Shown here: in pieces, positions 54,380-64,000 of the stretch | Layout of the letters: each line of letters opens with the position of its first letter | Numbering within the stretch: the stretch's first letter is position 1 | Assembly (NCBI GenBank): GCA_030248215.1 | Contig: JASANG010002708.1 | Location: 124,001 to 188,000 of the forward strand | Origin: Enoplolaimus lenunculus | Taxonomy: Eukaryota; Nematoda; Enoplea; Enoplida; Thoracostomopsidae | DNA: 64,000 nt | Direction: 5' to 3' | Position numbers and translations under genes: made by a program | The notes under the pieces: model-generated | What the model saw: the letters and a program-made list of their open reading frames with translations, nothing else | What the model was told of the DNA's origin: nothing | Databases searched by the model: none

Positions 54380-56035
54380 CACTCTATAAACTAAAATAGC
54401 AAGATATATATATGATAATGCACCAGCCTGTATTTTCGGACGAAACCTCTTTATGGCACAATTTGAGATCAATTTACATAATATAATTTTGTTGTTTTAC
54501 AAGCACAAACGACCTTTGGGAATAATCTTTGCTGCAATATACCTATGCCTAACACAAGTCGCATTATAGCAAGCCTTCCATGAAAACGATTATTTTAAGC
54601 TAAAATTTATTGTATTGTTTTACACGTTTGAAAGCCAATTTTGCAAATTCATTTGGGCCGGCATTTGGGCCTTTTCGGTTATACGCCCTTGACCCGGCGT
54701 TTGCCTACAAAAATGGTTGGATTTTACACATTTTCGTATATCTGGGCTTCTCAAGCCCTCCCTGATCACTCCATGCCCAAATTTGAATTTTTGAAAAATT
54801 TGATTTTAACGTCCTAAGGTTCCTGCTTGGGGCCCAAAAAATTAAAGGTGAAGATAGTATGTTGATAATTAAGTGTTCGCTCCAAAGAGAATCCAGCCAA
54901 GGTTTGTTACTTTGCAATTTTTTTTTTGCTGAATTTGTTGGTTTTAAGGGAACCTAAGCCACTTTTTCTATTTCAGTAATATTTACTGTCTATGGAAACT
55001 TTTGGCAAATTTAACTTGCATCCCCTGATGCATTAATTTGGAATACATTAAACAGCGCAGTTTGAACCACTGTTTCAGTAGAATCCTGGTTCCAACTTTT
55101 TTATGCTGCAATTCAATTTCATTTTGTTGTTAAATTTGAAATAATCAACTTTAACGGGTTTACAGCGCTCAGATTACATTACAAATGAACTCGCAATAAT
55201 TTTTGTCTGCTTACCAGAGATGCAGATAGCGGGCGGAATTTTTTAAAGTTTCATAAATTTGTATTTGTGTTAAACAACTAATTTACGTCAATTGGCCTCT
55301 TCTACAAGTCGAAGTCTTTAGAAAAGTGATTTTATGCCAAAAAACAGTTGCAATGGTCTAAACACAACACAACGAGCATGCACTGTTTAAAAACCCAAAT
55401 ATGTATTTGTCATTTTTTTCAGGATTCGAGACATCGGAATTTATCTGTTTTGTATTAAATGAGTTTGGTTAATATATACTCTAGACAGTTCCAATAGTTG
55501 AGCGTACACCAAACGTAAGCCGGGCTAATCGTAAGTTTCCGCGAAAATGTAAACAATATGCAGTGCCGGAGCAAGCAGGGATGCCCCAAATTCCAGGATG
55601 GGGCCCCAAACTCCCGAGCGAACCGAGTGTGAAGCCAGGCGCATTTTAAGTTAAGCGGCTTTTGTTTCAACCGACTAGGCTGGGGCCCGTTTAGGGGTGG
55701 AAGCCCACCAAATGGGGCTATGGGGGTGGCTGCTCCAGCCCTGCCACAACTAGACTGACAATTTTAGTCTGAAATATTTTTGCTAAAAAACCCAAACTAT
55801 TTCACGGTCGAGTCACTTCTGAAATAGTTTTCATTTTGAACGCAGTCATAATTAACCACGTGGAAAATACAAAGAAATGTTCAAATTTTGTGATTATCTC
55901 TTTGCCAGCTGCAGTTTGAACCTGGAAAAGTGTTTAAAGTAGCATTTTATGTCTGAAGCCATTCCGACCAAAATTCTAAAATAGGGGTTGTTGTTTTAAA
56001 CAGGGACAATATTTGAACCGAAATTAGCTAAAATC
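54380..56035. other. intergenic DNA with a possible hAT-like remnant
   Basis: 55560-55742 starts CAGTGCCGGAGCAAGC and ends GGCTGCTCCAGCCCTG, an inverted pair of hAT style, but no target duplication is visible. Otherwise AT-rich with no gene. Confidence 0.35.
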
Positions 56036-56039
56036 ATTA

Positions 56040-56195
56040 ATACAACTTCATTCTACGCTTAAAGCTTAGACTTTTAGACCAAGGCATAGTTTTAGGCTTA
56101 TCTTATCCAAAAACTTACAGCTTTAGGTTTAGGAAATGTTTTTACTGCTACTCTTACTACTATACACTCAAGGAATATTGGCCGAATCTATTATA
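56040..56195. mobile_element. GGCC MITE, degraded
   Basis: Decayed units (CTTAGACTTTTAGACC, TTTAGGCTTATC) and a terminal ATATTGGCC at about 56187-56195. Left end not identified. Confidence 0.45.
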
Positions 56196-56730
56196 GGTTA
56201 AATGATTGTATTGTATAATGTCGCTTTACTGGTTATTAAATAAGAACGCATCGAATCTAGAAAACTTTCTGCTCATTGTTCTGTTGCTTTGAAAGCCAGG
56301 TCAAAAGTTTAATGTCAATTGTATTCTCCTGGGTGCAATATTAAGCACCCATCAGATGCCACGATTTGGTTTATGGTTTGCCTGAAAATCAATTGAAAAA
56401 GACAGATGTATATATTCGTTCTCGCTGTCAGCGGTTAGCATCATTCAGTTAAGTTTCAAGCTAAAAGTGTTGTTTGAAATTAAGGTTAATGCTAACTTTT
56501 GGTTAGAATTGTAAAATGAAAATTTTCGAAAAAGTAGCTCAAATGTCATAAAAGCCGACTGTTTGCTTCAAAGTGACACAATTTGGATTAATTTGTGGCT
56601 GGCTGACCCATCGGCTTCTGACGATTTGAACAAGTATACAAGATTAATGGATGCTGGTTGTTCGTAAACAAAACAACATGTTTCACTAATAGCAACGTCG
56701 TTTTAAAGTTAGATTAATGACGCAAATTGC

Positions 56731-56879
56731 GGCCAATGTTACTTTAAGGGGCATAACAGTAGATTGACCGTATTCCTAAGAATAAGCTTAAGCCTAAGCA
56801 AAAAATGTAATCTAGAATCAAAATCAACTCTTTTGTAGACCCACCAGAAACCTGGACGCACATTAAAGTAACATGAGCC
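56731..56879. mobile_element. GGCC MITE, type A, short
   Basis: GGCCAATGTTACTTTAAGGG to CATTAAAGTAACATGAGCC with flanks CAAATTGC/CAAAATGC (7 of 8). Only about three telomere-like units remain, so it is the near-minimal form. Confidence 0.9.
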
Positions 56880-57194
56880 CAAAATGCAATAATGCCATTG
56901 GTCGCGTTTAGGAAAAATGTTACATATTTTTTGACGATTTTTTATTTGAAGAGTCATGGTAAATGCAGATGCTATTCAAGTGCTTTTATTATTTAATGTT
57001 CAGTCAATTTTGGATGCTTTGTTTAACCAAAACGAACCTTAAAATAAATTTAAATTAATATTATTAATATTAAAAAGCGTATTTTCTTCCTATTATTTAA
57101 AAACACGTTGCTTAAATTTGTGTCAAAGCATTGCGTGTCATAATACCAGTCACGCAGAAATCACATGTATGTTATTTCCGCTTGGCTGAGAAAG

Positions 57195-57830
57195 TTACGG
57201 ATCAGAGGTTAATATTGTAAAACTGAACGAAAAAAGTTTGAGCTGAACGAACATTTCCATACTTTTGCTTTTAAATGTTTCTTCGGCTGATTTTTTGCTG
57301 CGCTCACAACGAAAAAATAAAACATAAAATGTTTTGCACATTTGAGCTTCTAAAAACGTCCCACTGAACGTTCCACGCGCATATTTGAGATTTTGGATAA
57401 TTCTAATTTTTGAAATACTTGCAATCTCTACGATATTATGAACAAAAGTGTTTTTGTTCAAAATTACAATAATTTATGTATACCATTTGACACAGTTTGC
57501 AAAATTAAAAATTTTGAACAAAAATAATTTCTTTTTTGAGACTTCGTTGGAGATTTCAAAATTTAAAATTTTCAAGAACTCAAATACGGTGCGCAATGAT
57601 CAAAAAGGTTTTCAGAAGCTCAAATGTGCCAAAATATTTTAAGAGTTTTTTTCTGGACGATGGGATAAACGTAAAAGACCAAGAAGTTCTTTTCACACGT
57701 TGTAGCGGCCATATTTTTAATCTTAATTTTCGTACATTTTTCATCAACAAACGTAGAAAATAACCCAAAGTCTTTAATCCAAGCACTGGTTTGCCGGTTA
57801 CAGAGTACCACGACTGTCATTACTGAAAAG
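57195..57830. repeat. diverged inverted repeat
   Basis: The phrase AGAAGCTCAAATGTGC near 57612 recurs inverted near 57336 (GCACATTTGAGCTTCT) with weak similarity on either side. Open frames on both strands lack splice structure. Probably an old foldback element. Confidence 0.4.
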
Positions 57831-58189
57831 AAACTGGTTTTCTCGGCGGCAAATATGGACCCAAGTTAATTATATATAGGGAAATACCTACTGGAAGACA
57901 GAGAGACTGGTGTGGGCTTAGATTCTTGGAAGCGTAAGATATAAAAGCTTTAGGGGTAGGCTTAGCTTTCGAATTATGCTAAGCATGTTCCTGTATAGTT
58001 GACATCTGTCATAAAGAATAATTTGTGAATCTATTTTGCAAAAATTTACATTTGGAATGTTAATAACAGTTTCACAAAAATAATAAATGCAGTATCAAAG
58101 TAGTTTTAATAATGCAGATAGTCATATTGCGCTGACCCTCGCATCTGTTTTGTGAGCAGAACTAAAATATTTTTAGCAAGTACAATGAT

Positions 58190-58597
58190 GTTGTTAGACT
58201 GTATTCGTTTCCGGCAACTATCGGTGTCTGTTTTGTTATAAAATTACCGGAAATTACGTTACTGTTACGCTCAAAATCAATCATAAATCACGTATATGTA
58301 GAAATTTTTCGTTACAGATATGCTTTATATGTTCGATATAAAAAAATTACCAAATTCATTCAAAATCTTAGAAAATAAGTTGCATCTGCTATTTTTTGTT
58401 TAAAATTTCATAAAGCGGCCAAATATTTGCATGCCTCAATTCTGTTGGCAGAAAAATAAAACATCTGTGACACTTTTTATGTTGCAATATCCGTTTTCCG
58501 TTTCCGTTATTTTTACTATCCGTTTCTATCCGGAGATGTCGCGATTTTGTACTGCACACTTGTGGTTGTAGTCTGCATATTGTTTCACGGTCCTGTA
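58190..58597. repeat. left arm of a large inverted repeat
   Basis: Pairs with 59065-59320: TTTCTATCCGGAGATGTCGC then GATTTTGTACTGCACACTTG here is GTGTGCAGTACAAAATCGCG then ACATCTCCGGATAGAAA there. Contains hAT-like family sequence (CCGTTATTTTTACTATCCG, TGTTGGCAGAAAAATAAAAC). Confidence 0.85.
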
Positions 58598-58724
58598 TGA
58601 CGGAACAGGATACAGAGAATGAAAGCGCAAATTATTCAAACTTGTATAGTATTTGCCTATTGAGGAGAGTTCTGTATTAATTTTATGCTAATTTGGCTTT
58701 TAAATGGGTATATATTTCTTATTA

Positions 58725-58922
58725 TTAGCGCCCGTGTCTTCAAACGGTTATTCTCGCGGCCAACAAAATATTTTCAGACATTTTCGGCAGGGCATGCGGA
58801 TATTGTATGCCCCAGACTTCCCGATAGATTGGTTTTTAATGCATTTTATAGCAGCCCAATGCATAGATTGCGTAGAATCGACGGCAATTCGTCGCCCCAG
58901 AACGTACCGTCCAACAGTATGC
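58725..58922 (+). CDS. terminal exon candidate between inverted arms
   Basis: After TATATATTTCTTATTATTAG a phase-1 frame reads APVSSNGYSRGQQNIFRHFR, QGMRILYAPDFPIDWFLMHF, IAAQCIDCVESTAIRRPRTY and RPTVC, stop. A second frame (HADIVCPRLPDRLVFNAFYS) is open over the same stretch. Base composition is richer in G+C than the flanks. No family recognised and no upstream exon found. Confidence 0.25.
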
Positions 58923-59064
58923 TAAAGCCTGTGAATTATATAATCTAAGCAAAATCCTGAACGTAATCCTAAGCCTAAGCCTAAGCAAAACGATGGACGA
59001 CAAATTGCCAAGTCGATGAAATTTCAGATTACAAGTTGTGACAAACTGCGCGTAAACCTGACCA

Positions 59065-59320
59065 CTTCGTGAAACAATATGCAGACTACAACCACAAGTG
59101 TGCAGTACAAAATCGCGACATCTCCGGATAGAAATGGATAGTAAAAATAACGGAAACGGAAAACGGATATTGCAACATAAAAAGTTTCACAGATGTTTTA
59201 TTTTTCTGCCAACAGAATTGAGGCATGCAAATATTTGGCCGCTTTGTAACGGAAAATTTCTGCATATACGTGATTTATTGTTGATTTTGAGTGTAACAGT
59301 AACGTAATTTCCGGTAATTT
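59065..59320. repeat. right arm of a large inverted repeat
   Basis: Inverted copy of 58190-58597 with an internal segment missing relative to the left arm. The arms are separated by about 470 bp that include three telomere-like units (58965-58986). Confidence 0.85.
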
Positions 59321-59909
59321 TATACGCAGTTTCATTTTCCGCTATCATCTGTTACGGCGAATTATTAAAACATTTGTGTCTGACAACACTCATTTTGCAG
59401 ACGTATTCGTTCGTTGTTTTGTCAAAAATTGTGGAAGCGGAAAATTATTCTTGCGCCGACAAAGTAGCTTTGCTCCTGGGTTTTCAAATATTATCTTTGC
59501 GTTTGACATGGTTTGTTTAGCGGTATAAAGTAAAAAAGGCTAATAACCGTTTTTGCTAACCAAATATGCAATTGATTTGTCGACGCTATCCCGTGGTATG
59601 AGCAAGGATGTCATTACGGTAAGACTTTTCGATACCATCCCATCCTACCCAGCTGGAAATTTTCGTGGGATTCCAGTACAGATACCGTGGCGGCGATTTC
59701 TACGGTTGTAGGTGGCTTGCCACTCTTTAATCATATTTCAATCTAAAAACTAAAACAAAAAACTAAATTCGAATCCTTAAACCACAATTTGTGTAGTCCG
59801 TGGCTCCATCTAGGCTGTCTTCGAACTTAAGTTAGGCTTAGACGTTGCTAGAAAGCGTAAAAATGATAAAAACTGTGTATGGCGGCTGCGTCCGCAATGT
59901 GCAACTTAC

Positions 59910-60014
59910 CTGGGCTCTGCGTGGCTGTTGAATAGCGTTTTCTGGAGATGTGTGATTCAGGATCTCTTGTACCCGTTGAACATTTGAGAACGGTTGTTTG
60001 TAAGCTAATGTCAT
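59910..60014 (-). CDS. short 5' coding exon candidate
   Basis: ATG at 60014, 35 open codons (MTLAYKQPFSNVQRVQEILN, HTSPENAIQQPRRAQ) and a strong donor CCCAG|GTAAGT. No signal peptide. The next exon is not convincing; a stretch near 59655-59740 (GKPPTTVEIAATVSVLE or EWQATYNRRNRRHG) is open in two frames. Function unknown. Confidence 0.35.
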
Positions 60015-60451
60015 ATCATATTAGAGTTTTGTCTGTTGACCCGACATGAGAGCCCGAATTTTAACGTTGACGTCGAATCAACATGGGACAAACCGTGACC
60101 TGCCGGCCCAGGCTATAAACGTGAATCCAAACAGAAATCCATTGCTATCAAGTTTCAGATTTCCTTTTACAATATATAGGGTGGGTATTCCAGGTCTATG
60201 AAACAAAAAAATCCAAAAATCCGCCCTGACAAGATTTTGTTCACACGGTATTAATGTTTGTTGGGAGTGTCACTTTCACAGAATGTACGAATTTTACTGT
60301 TAGATATCAGTTGGCCCGTGTCCCGTTTGTCTAAGATTCCTTTGGTGATAAAAGATAATCTTTAATTATCAATTTCTTATACTACAACCTCTTCACATAA
60401 AGTGATAATTTGCCAAATCGATACTGAAACTGACTTGTCGACACGTTCGCT

Positions 60452-60605
60452 GGCCCACGTATCGAACAGGGCCGAACCAGTAGTATAAGCATATTCCTAA
60501 GCCTATTAGCCTAAGCCTAAGCCTAAGCATACGAATGAGCCTATTCCTAATCCTAAGCCTAATTTTTCTTGAACCAATTGGGTTATAAACACAACCTAAA
60601 CCATA
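60452..60605. mobile_element. GGCC MITE, type B, truncated
   Basis: GGCCCACGTATCGAACAGGG, AGTATAAGCATATTCCTAAG and several CCTAAG units around GCATACGAATGAGCCTATTCC. The second end is not recognisable. Confidence 0.7.
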
Positions 60606-61006
60606 CATATTCCAGTCTTTTGCTGAAATACGGTTGCTGGCAACGTTTTTGCAACATTTTTAAATTAACTATTACTATATTTTGGACTTTGGAGGTAATT
60701 ATTTTTGCAACGCTGTTACCCGGCTAAACAACAGTTTGATATTTTACGGAATAATGATTCCTTTGTCATGTCTGGTTGATGTTTATATTACCATGGATCG
60801 GTATCTTAGGTAAAAATGAGACAATTGTCCAATTTTCTGCGCAACCGGGATACCAGACCTGCGGTGCGTCTTTGTTCTGAGTGAAGTGTTAATAGCTGTT
60901 GCGGTGACGTTTTGATGACACTGCGTTATATTTATAATCGATACAAAATAGGTATTTTACAACATATATTGACAGGTTTGTTTCTGCATCAACGCATCGT
61001 ACAAAC

Positions 61007-61207
61007 GGCCCATGTAAAGATCAGAGGCGGAACGTTTTTCTGTCGCACTGCAATAGAGTCTGCTTAAACTTTAGACAATTTTATTGCTTGGCTTAAGCTA
61101 AGGCTTCGGCTTAGGTTCAGGAATATGCTCATTCTTACGCTTAAGCTTAGGCTTACGCTTGCGAATATGGTTATAATACTGTTCTGCCCCTGTTGTTTAC
61201 ATTGGCC
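61007..61207. mobile_element. GGCC MITE, type B, reference copy
   Basis: Shows both type B ends: GGCCCATGTAAAGATCAGAG with CGGAACGTTTTTCTGT at one end and CTGTTGTTTACATTGGCC, preceded by TATGGTTATAATACTG, at the other. The interior is CTTAGG units with the spacer GGAATATGCTCATTCTTACG. Flanks GTACAAAC and GTAAAAGC agree at 6 of 8. Confidence 0.88.
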
Positions 61208-61485
61208 CGTAAAAGCGATACTCACACGACTACTGCGCTGAAAGCCTTGCATTTTTCTTAAGGTTCACATATAATAATTGTTATCGAGTGTATCAGGTCC
61301 ACTCTGGGTTTCCTAATAAGCTTGAATGTAAGCAATTTCAGCTTTATAGCTGTGTCAATTTTGATTTTGGTTATTCGTACAAATTACTTGGTATATATAT
61401 AAATAATATACTGTAAACATTTGTTTTATTTTGTCAGATTGCCGACTTTACACGAAGATATATTAATAATAACATATTTCAAATA

Positions 61486-62992
61486 ATGGAATTTATTACT
61501 AAAGCAGCATTGAAACTGTTATTGATTGTTGGTGTCATTGCAATGGTCGAATTTTATTGCGTAAGTTTTTTTGTAGTATTTCATTATAATACCCCCATTC
61601 ACACGTGCAAGTTTTTTGCAGCGAGAATTCGCAGCTGCAACTAGCACGAAATACTTGCAGCTACAAGTATATATTTTCAAAGGAACATTCCGATTGACCA
61701 ATCAACGTGTAGGTGAAAGAAATTGAAGTGACTTGCAACTACGTTCACAGGTGCGGATTCCAGTCAACAGCATAAAATTCCAGTGAATAATGTGCAGCTG
61801 CAAGAACATCAAAACTGATTGGTGACCAAACTTGCGCGTGCAAGTTGCACGTGCAAGTTTTGCTGCAAAAACTTGCACGTGTTAATAGGGCTTAACAATT
61901 ATTATATGCAAACACTTGGAGTCTTTATTGGAAATTTTTCACATTCGCCATTACTGTTAAAAGTGTTTCTTGACTCGTATGGTTTGATTCAGTATGCGAG
62001 CACTGGGTAATATTCACACTCATAATTCTTACTGTGAACACTGAATGTTACGTTTGTATTTGTGAACCAAAACCATAACTTATTGAGGTATATTCTCAAA
62101 TAAGCATCGCGCTTATCGCCAGAGTTAGTGGTAGGTTTCTAAATTCACAAACGCTTGCAGTTGTGTCGAATCGCATAGTTTGCACAAAAACAAGCTTACT
62201 CAAATCTGAAAAAATATGCTAAATATCTAAAACTCTTCGGCGTTCAGTGATTGGACAGTTACAAGACTTATCACAAACTGGTCTATAGGCAGCTGCGTGC
62301 ATTTTAGAATATGGGTGCTCAGCTTAACTTAGATGTTAGATATTCATTTTTTTTAAATATGCAAATTCATAGGATAACCAGGCTGACTGCACAGAGGGGA
62401 ATATAAAGAAGATAAGAAATATGTCGTTCCCGAAATTTCTAACGAAACGGACAAAACGCATTTTTACAAAGCGTAAAAATAACTTGCTGAATAGAACAAA
62501 AAAATGTTCTCGCTGTCATTCGTACACAAATCAGGTGGCCCACGTTACTTTAAGGAGCGTCCACGTTTCTGGTGGATCTATAAAAGAGTAGGTTTAGATT
62601 CTAGATTACATTTTTTACTTAGGCTTAGGCTTAGGCTTAGGAATCACATTTTTACAATGCTTAGGCTTAGGCTTAGGAATACGCTAAATCTACTGTTACG
62701 CCACTAAAAGCAACATTGGCCAATCAGGTTATACTCTCTCGACACGAAACAGTTGCTACGCCTTTGTGGCTTGATCTCATAACGATTTCGGCATTAGCCA
62801 AAACACCTTGAAAGAAAGAGTTAATTTCAGACTGAAGCATCAGCAATGTCAACGCAAGGTTTGCGCTATCGTCGTAACGCTGCGTATCCATGCTTTGAAA
62901 AGTGTTGCAAAATGCTTGCTGATACCCGATGTCAAGTATGCTATTCGAAATGTGTCGAAGTATTTGAAACGGTTTACAAACGAATATTTTAA
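61486..62992 (+). CDS. secreted cysteine-rich peptide precursor
   Basis: Two exons joined in phase 0: 61486-61560 (MEFITKAALKLLLIVGVIAM then VEFYC, donor GTAAGT) and 62831-62992 (acceptor TTAATTTCAG, stop TAA). The 78-residue product has a signal peptide, a short spacer ending in LRYRR, a likely dibasic processing site, and a core NAAYPCFEKCCKMLADTRCQ then VCYSKCVEVFETVYKRIF. Core cysteine spacing is C-x3-CC-x6-7-C-x2-C-x3-C, with two C-x3-C pairs as in helical-hairpin peptides. I know no exact family; defence or signalling peptide is an inference. The 1.27-kb intron holds two MITEs (61590, 62537). AATAAA lies about 55 bp past the stop. Confidence 0.8.
61590..61888. mobile_element. foldback MITE (CCCATTCACACGTGCAAG)
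   Basis: The left arm CCCCATTCACACGTGCAAGT with TTTTTGCAGCGAG is mirrored by GCTGCAAAAACTTGCACGTG and TTAATAGGGCT. The interior repeats CAGCTGCAA and GTGCAAGTTGCACGTGC palindromes. Relative at 63692. In the intron of the cysteine-rich peptide gene. Confidence 0.8.
62537..62721. mobile_element. GGCC MITE, type A, reference copy
   Basis: GGCCCACGTTACTTTAAGGA to CACTAAAAGCAACATTGGCC with a perfect 8-bp duplication AATCAGGT (62529-62536, 62722-62729). Next to the left end is the type A block GTTTCTGGTGGATCTATAAA with AGAGTAGGTTTAGATTCTAG; then come TTAGGC units with a spacer AATCACATTTTTACAATGC. No transposase. The 8-bp duplication allows hAT, P or Merlin; the GG ends are not typical hAT. Confidence 0.95.
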
Positions 62993-63044
62993 CTGAAACC
63001 GCGCCGAATATACGAAGTAGGTTTTAATGATATTACAAAACGTT

Positions 63045-63050
63045 AATAAA
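63045..63050 (+). other. poly(A) signal of the cysteine-rich peptide gene
   Basis: AATAAA, about 55 bp after the stop at 62992. Confidence 0.7.
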
Positions 63051-63130
63051 CATTTAATTTCATAAAGTAACGTATTTTGGAATAAAACCCTTAACTTCCG
63101 TTTACAACGCTTAGATAATTTTATAATCTT

Positions 63131-63407
63131 GGCACATGTATTGAACAGGGTCGGATCGTTTTCCGGAGGGGCTGTAATAGAGTCAAGTTAACCTTTAGAT
63201 TAACTGTTTTGCTTAGGGTTAGGCTTAGGCTTAGGCTTAGGCTTCGGCTTAGACTTAGAAATAGGCTCATCCAAACGCTTAGGCTTAGGCTTAGGCTTAG
63301 GCTTAGGAATAGGCTCAACCATACGCTTAGGCTTAGGCTTTAGGCTTAGGCTTAAGGCTTAGGAATATGCTTATACCACTGTTCTGGCCCTGTTCTATAC
63401 ATGGGCC
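63131..63407. mobile_element. GGCC MITE, type B
   Basis: GGCACATGTATTGAACAGGG to CTGTTCTATACATGGGCC with a perfect 8-bp duplication ATAATCTT (63123-63130, 63408-63415). Three TTAGGC runs are separated by two copies of GAAATAGGCTCATCCAAACG-like spacer. Confidence 0.95.
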
Positions 63408-63691
63408 ATAATCTTTATTGGCTGCTGAGAATTTTAGCAAATTTTCTGTATGGCAACAAATAAATGCGTTAATATTTTATAAAAATTGTTGAGCAAATCT
63501 GTACTGAACTATCGTTGGTTTTTACTAATTTGCAAACCAATGTATAAAACTGTGTAAAAAAGTGTAGCTGATTACATGGCCAGCCGTCATTAATATTGCA
63601 CAAAATACTTACAATTTAGAGTTAAAATGTCCAGTTTTAAAATATATAAAATTTAAAGCACATTTTTCAAATTCGACAGAAAACTCTGTGA

Positions 63692-63959
63692 AGCCCTATT
63701 CACGCGTGGCTGCGCGAACTTGCAGCTGTAAATTGCACACAGCACATGCATTTTTTTTATCAGCCAATGAGAAGGCGTCTGCAGTAAATTCAGTGTACTT
63801 GCATGGTTATTCACAAATGTGAACTAAATTCCTAGCTATTATTTATAAAGAATTATTTGCAGCTGCATGCTTTTCGAACGGGATTTTGGACAAAACTTGC
63901 AAGTGCAAGTTGCAGCTGCAAGTTGTCGCAGCAAAAACCTGCACATGTGAATTGGGCTT
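63692..63959. mobile_element. foldback MITE (AGCCCTATTCACGCGTG)
   Basis: AGCCCTATTCACGCGTGGCT at the left is mirrored by CCTGCACATGTGAATTGGGC at the right. The interior is rich in TTGCAGCTGCAA words, as in the copy at 61590. Confidence 0.8.
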
Positions 63960-64000
63960 TAGTGAAAATGTAGCATCATGAATACACGTTTGCAGCTAAA

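Noticed and set aside
57580-57820. Overlapping frames on both strands
   Set aside because: They coincide with a diverged inverted repeat and have no family resemblance.

Overview
This window looks like nuclear DNA of an animal, most likely a nematode. The commonest short repeat is TTAGGC/GCCTAA, the nematode telomere unit, although here it sits inside small transposons and not at a chromosome end. The genes have many introns with GT/AG splice sites, and there are no bacterial-style operons. A transposon-rich nematode such as a mermithid or another Enoplea is my guess, not something I can prove.

Layout. 0-2.2 kb: AT-rich DNA with two tRNA-like repeat heads. 2.19-8.57 kb (+): a complete seven-exon syndecan gene ending in the canonical EFYA tail; its introns hold a large foldback element, nested hAT-like MITEs and a triplicated 71-bp repeat. 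8.6-14.1 kb: mostly repeat-derived intergenic DNA. 14.12-15.42 kb (-): a two-exon secreted glycine/tyrosine-rich protein. 18.31-26.66 kb (-): a calponin-repeat (UNC-87/CLIK type) actin-binding protein with seven repeats, one per exon; a possible first coding exon lies at 28.3-28.5 kb. 30.05-45.87 kb (-): eight exons whose phases chain into one secreted protein with an N-terminal Reeler domain and a ShK-type six-cysteine domain. Its 8-kb intron holds a G+C-rich, gene-poor block (about 36.75-43.19 kb) with a satellite and a strong-looking CCAAT/TATA promoter. 46.29-46.70 kb (+): a possible 96-residue secreted protein. 47-61 kb: mainly MITEs and AT-rich DNA with a few isolated exon candidates. 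61.49-62.99 kb (+): a two-exon, 78-residue secreted cysteine-rich peptide.

The most unusual system is a set of more than twenty short non-autonomous transposons that end in GGCC(A/C)ATGT, are flanked by 8-bp target duplications, and carry internal tandem arrays. Most carry telomere-like TTAGGC units; one with the same ends carries a TGTCCC minisatellite. They look like mobile carriers of satellite DNA. Many sit in introns, one of them 12 bp from a splice donor.

The genes suggest extracellular matrix and adhesion (syndecan, Reeler-ShK, glycine-rich protein), muscle thin filaments (calponin-repeat protein) and secreted peptides, but their proximity need not be functional. All exon boundaries were read by eye from splice consensus and reading frame; none is confirmed by transcript data.
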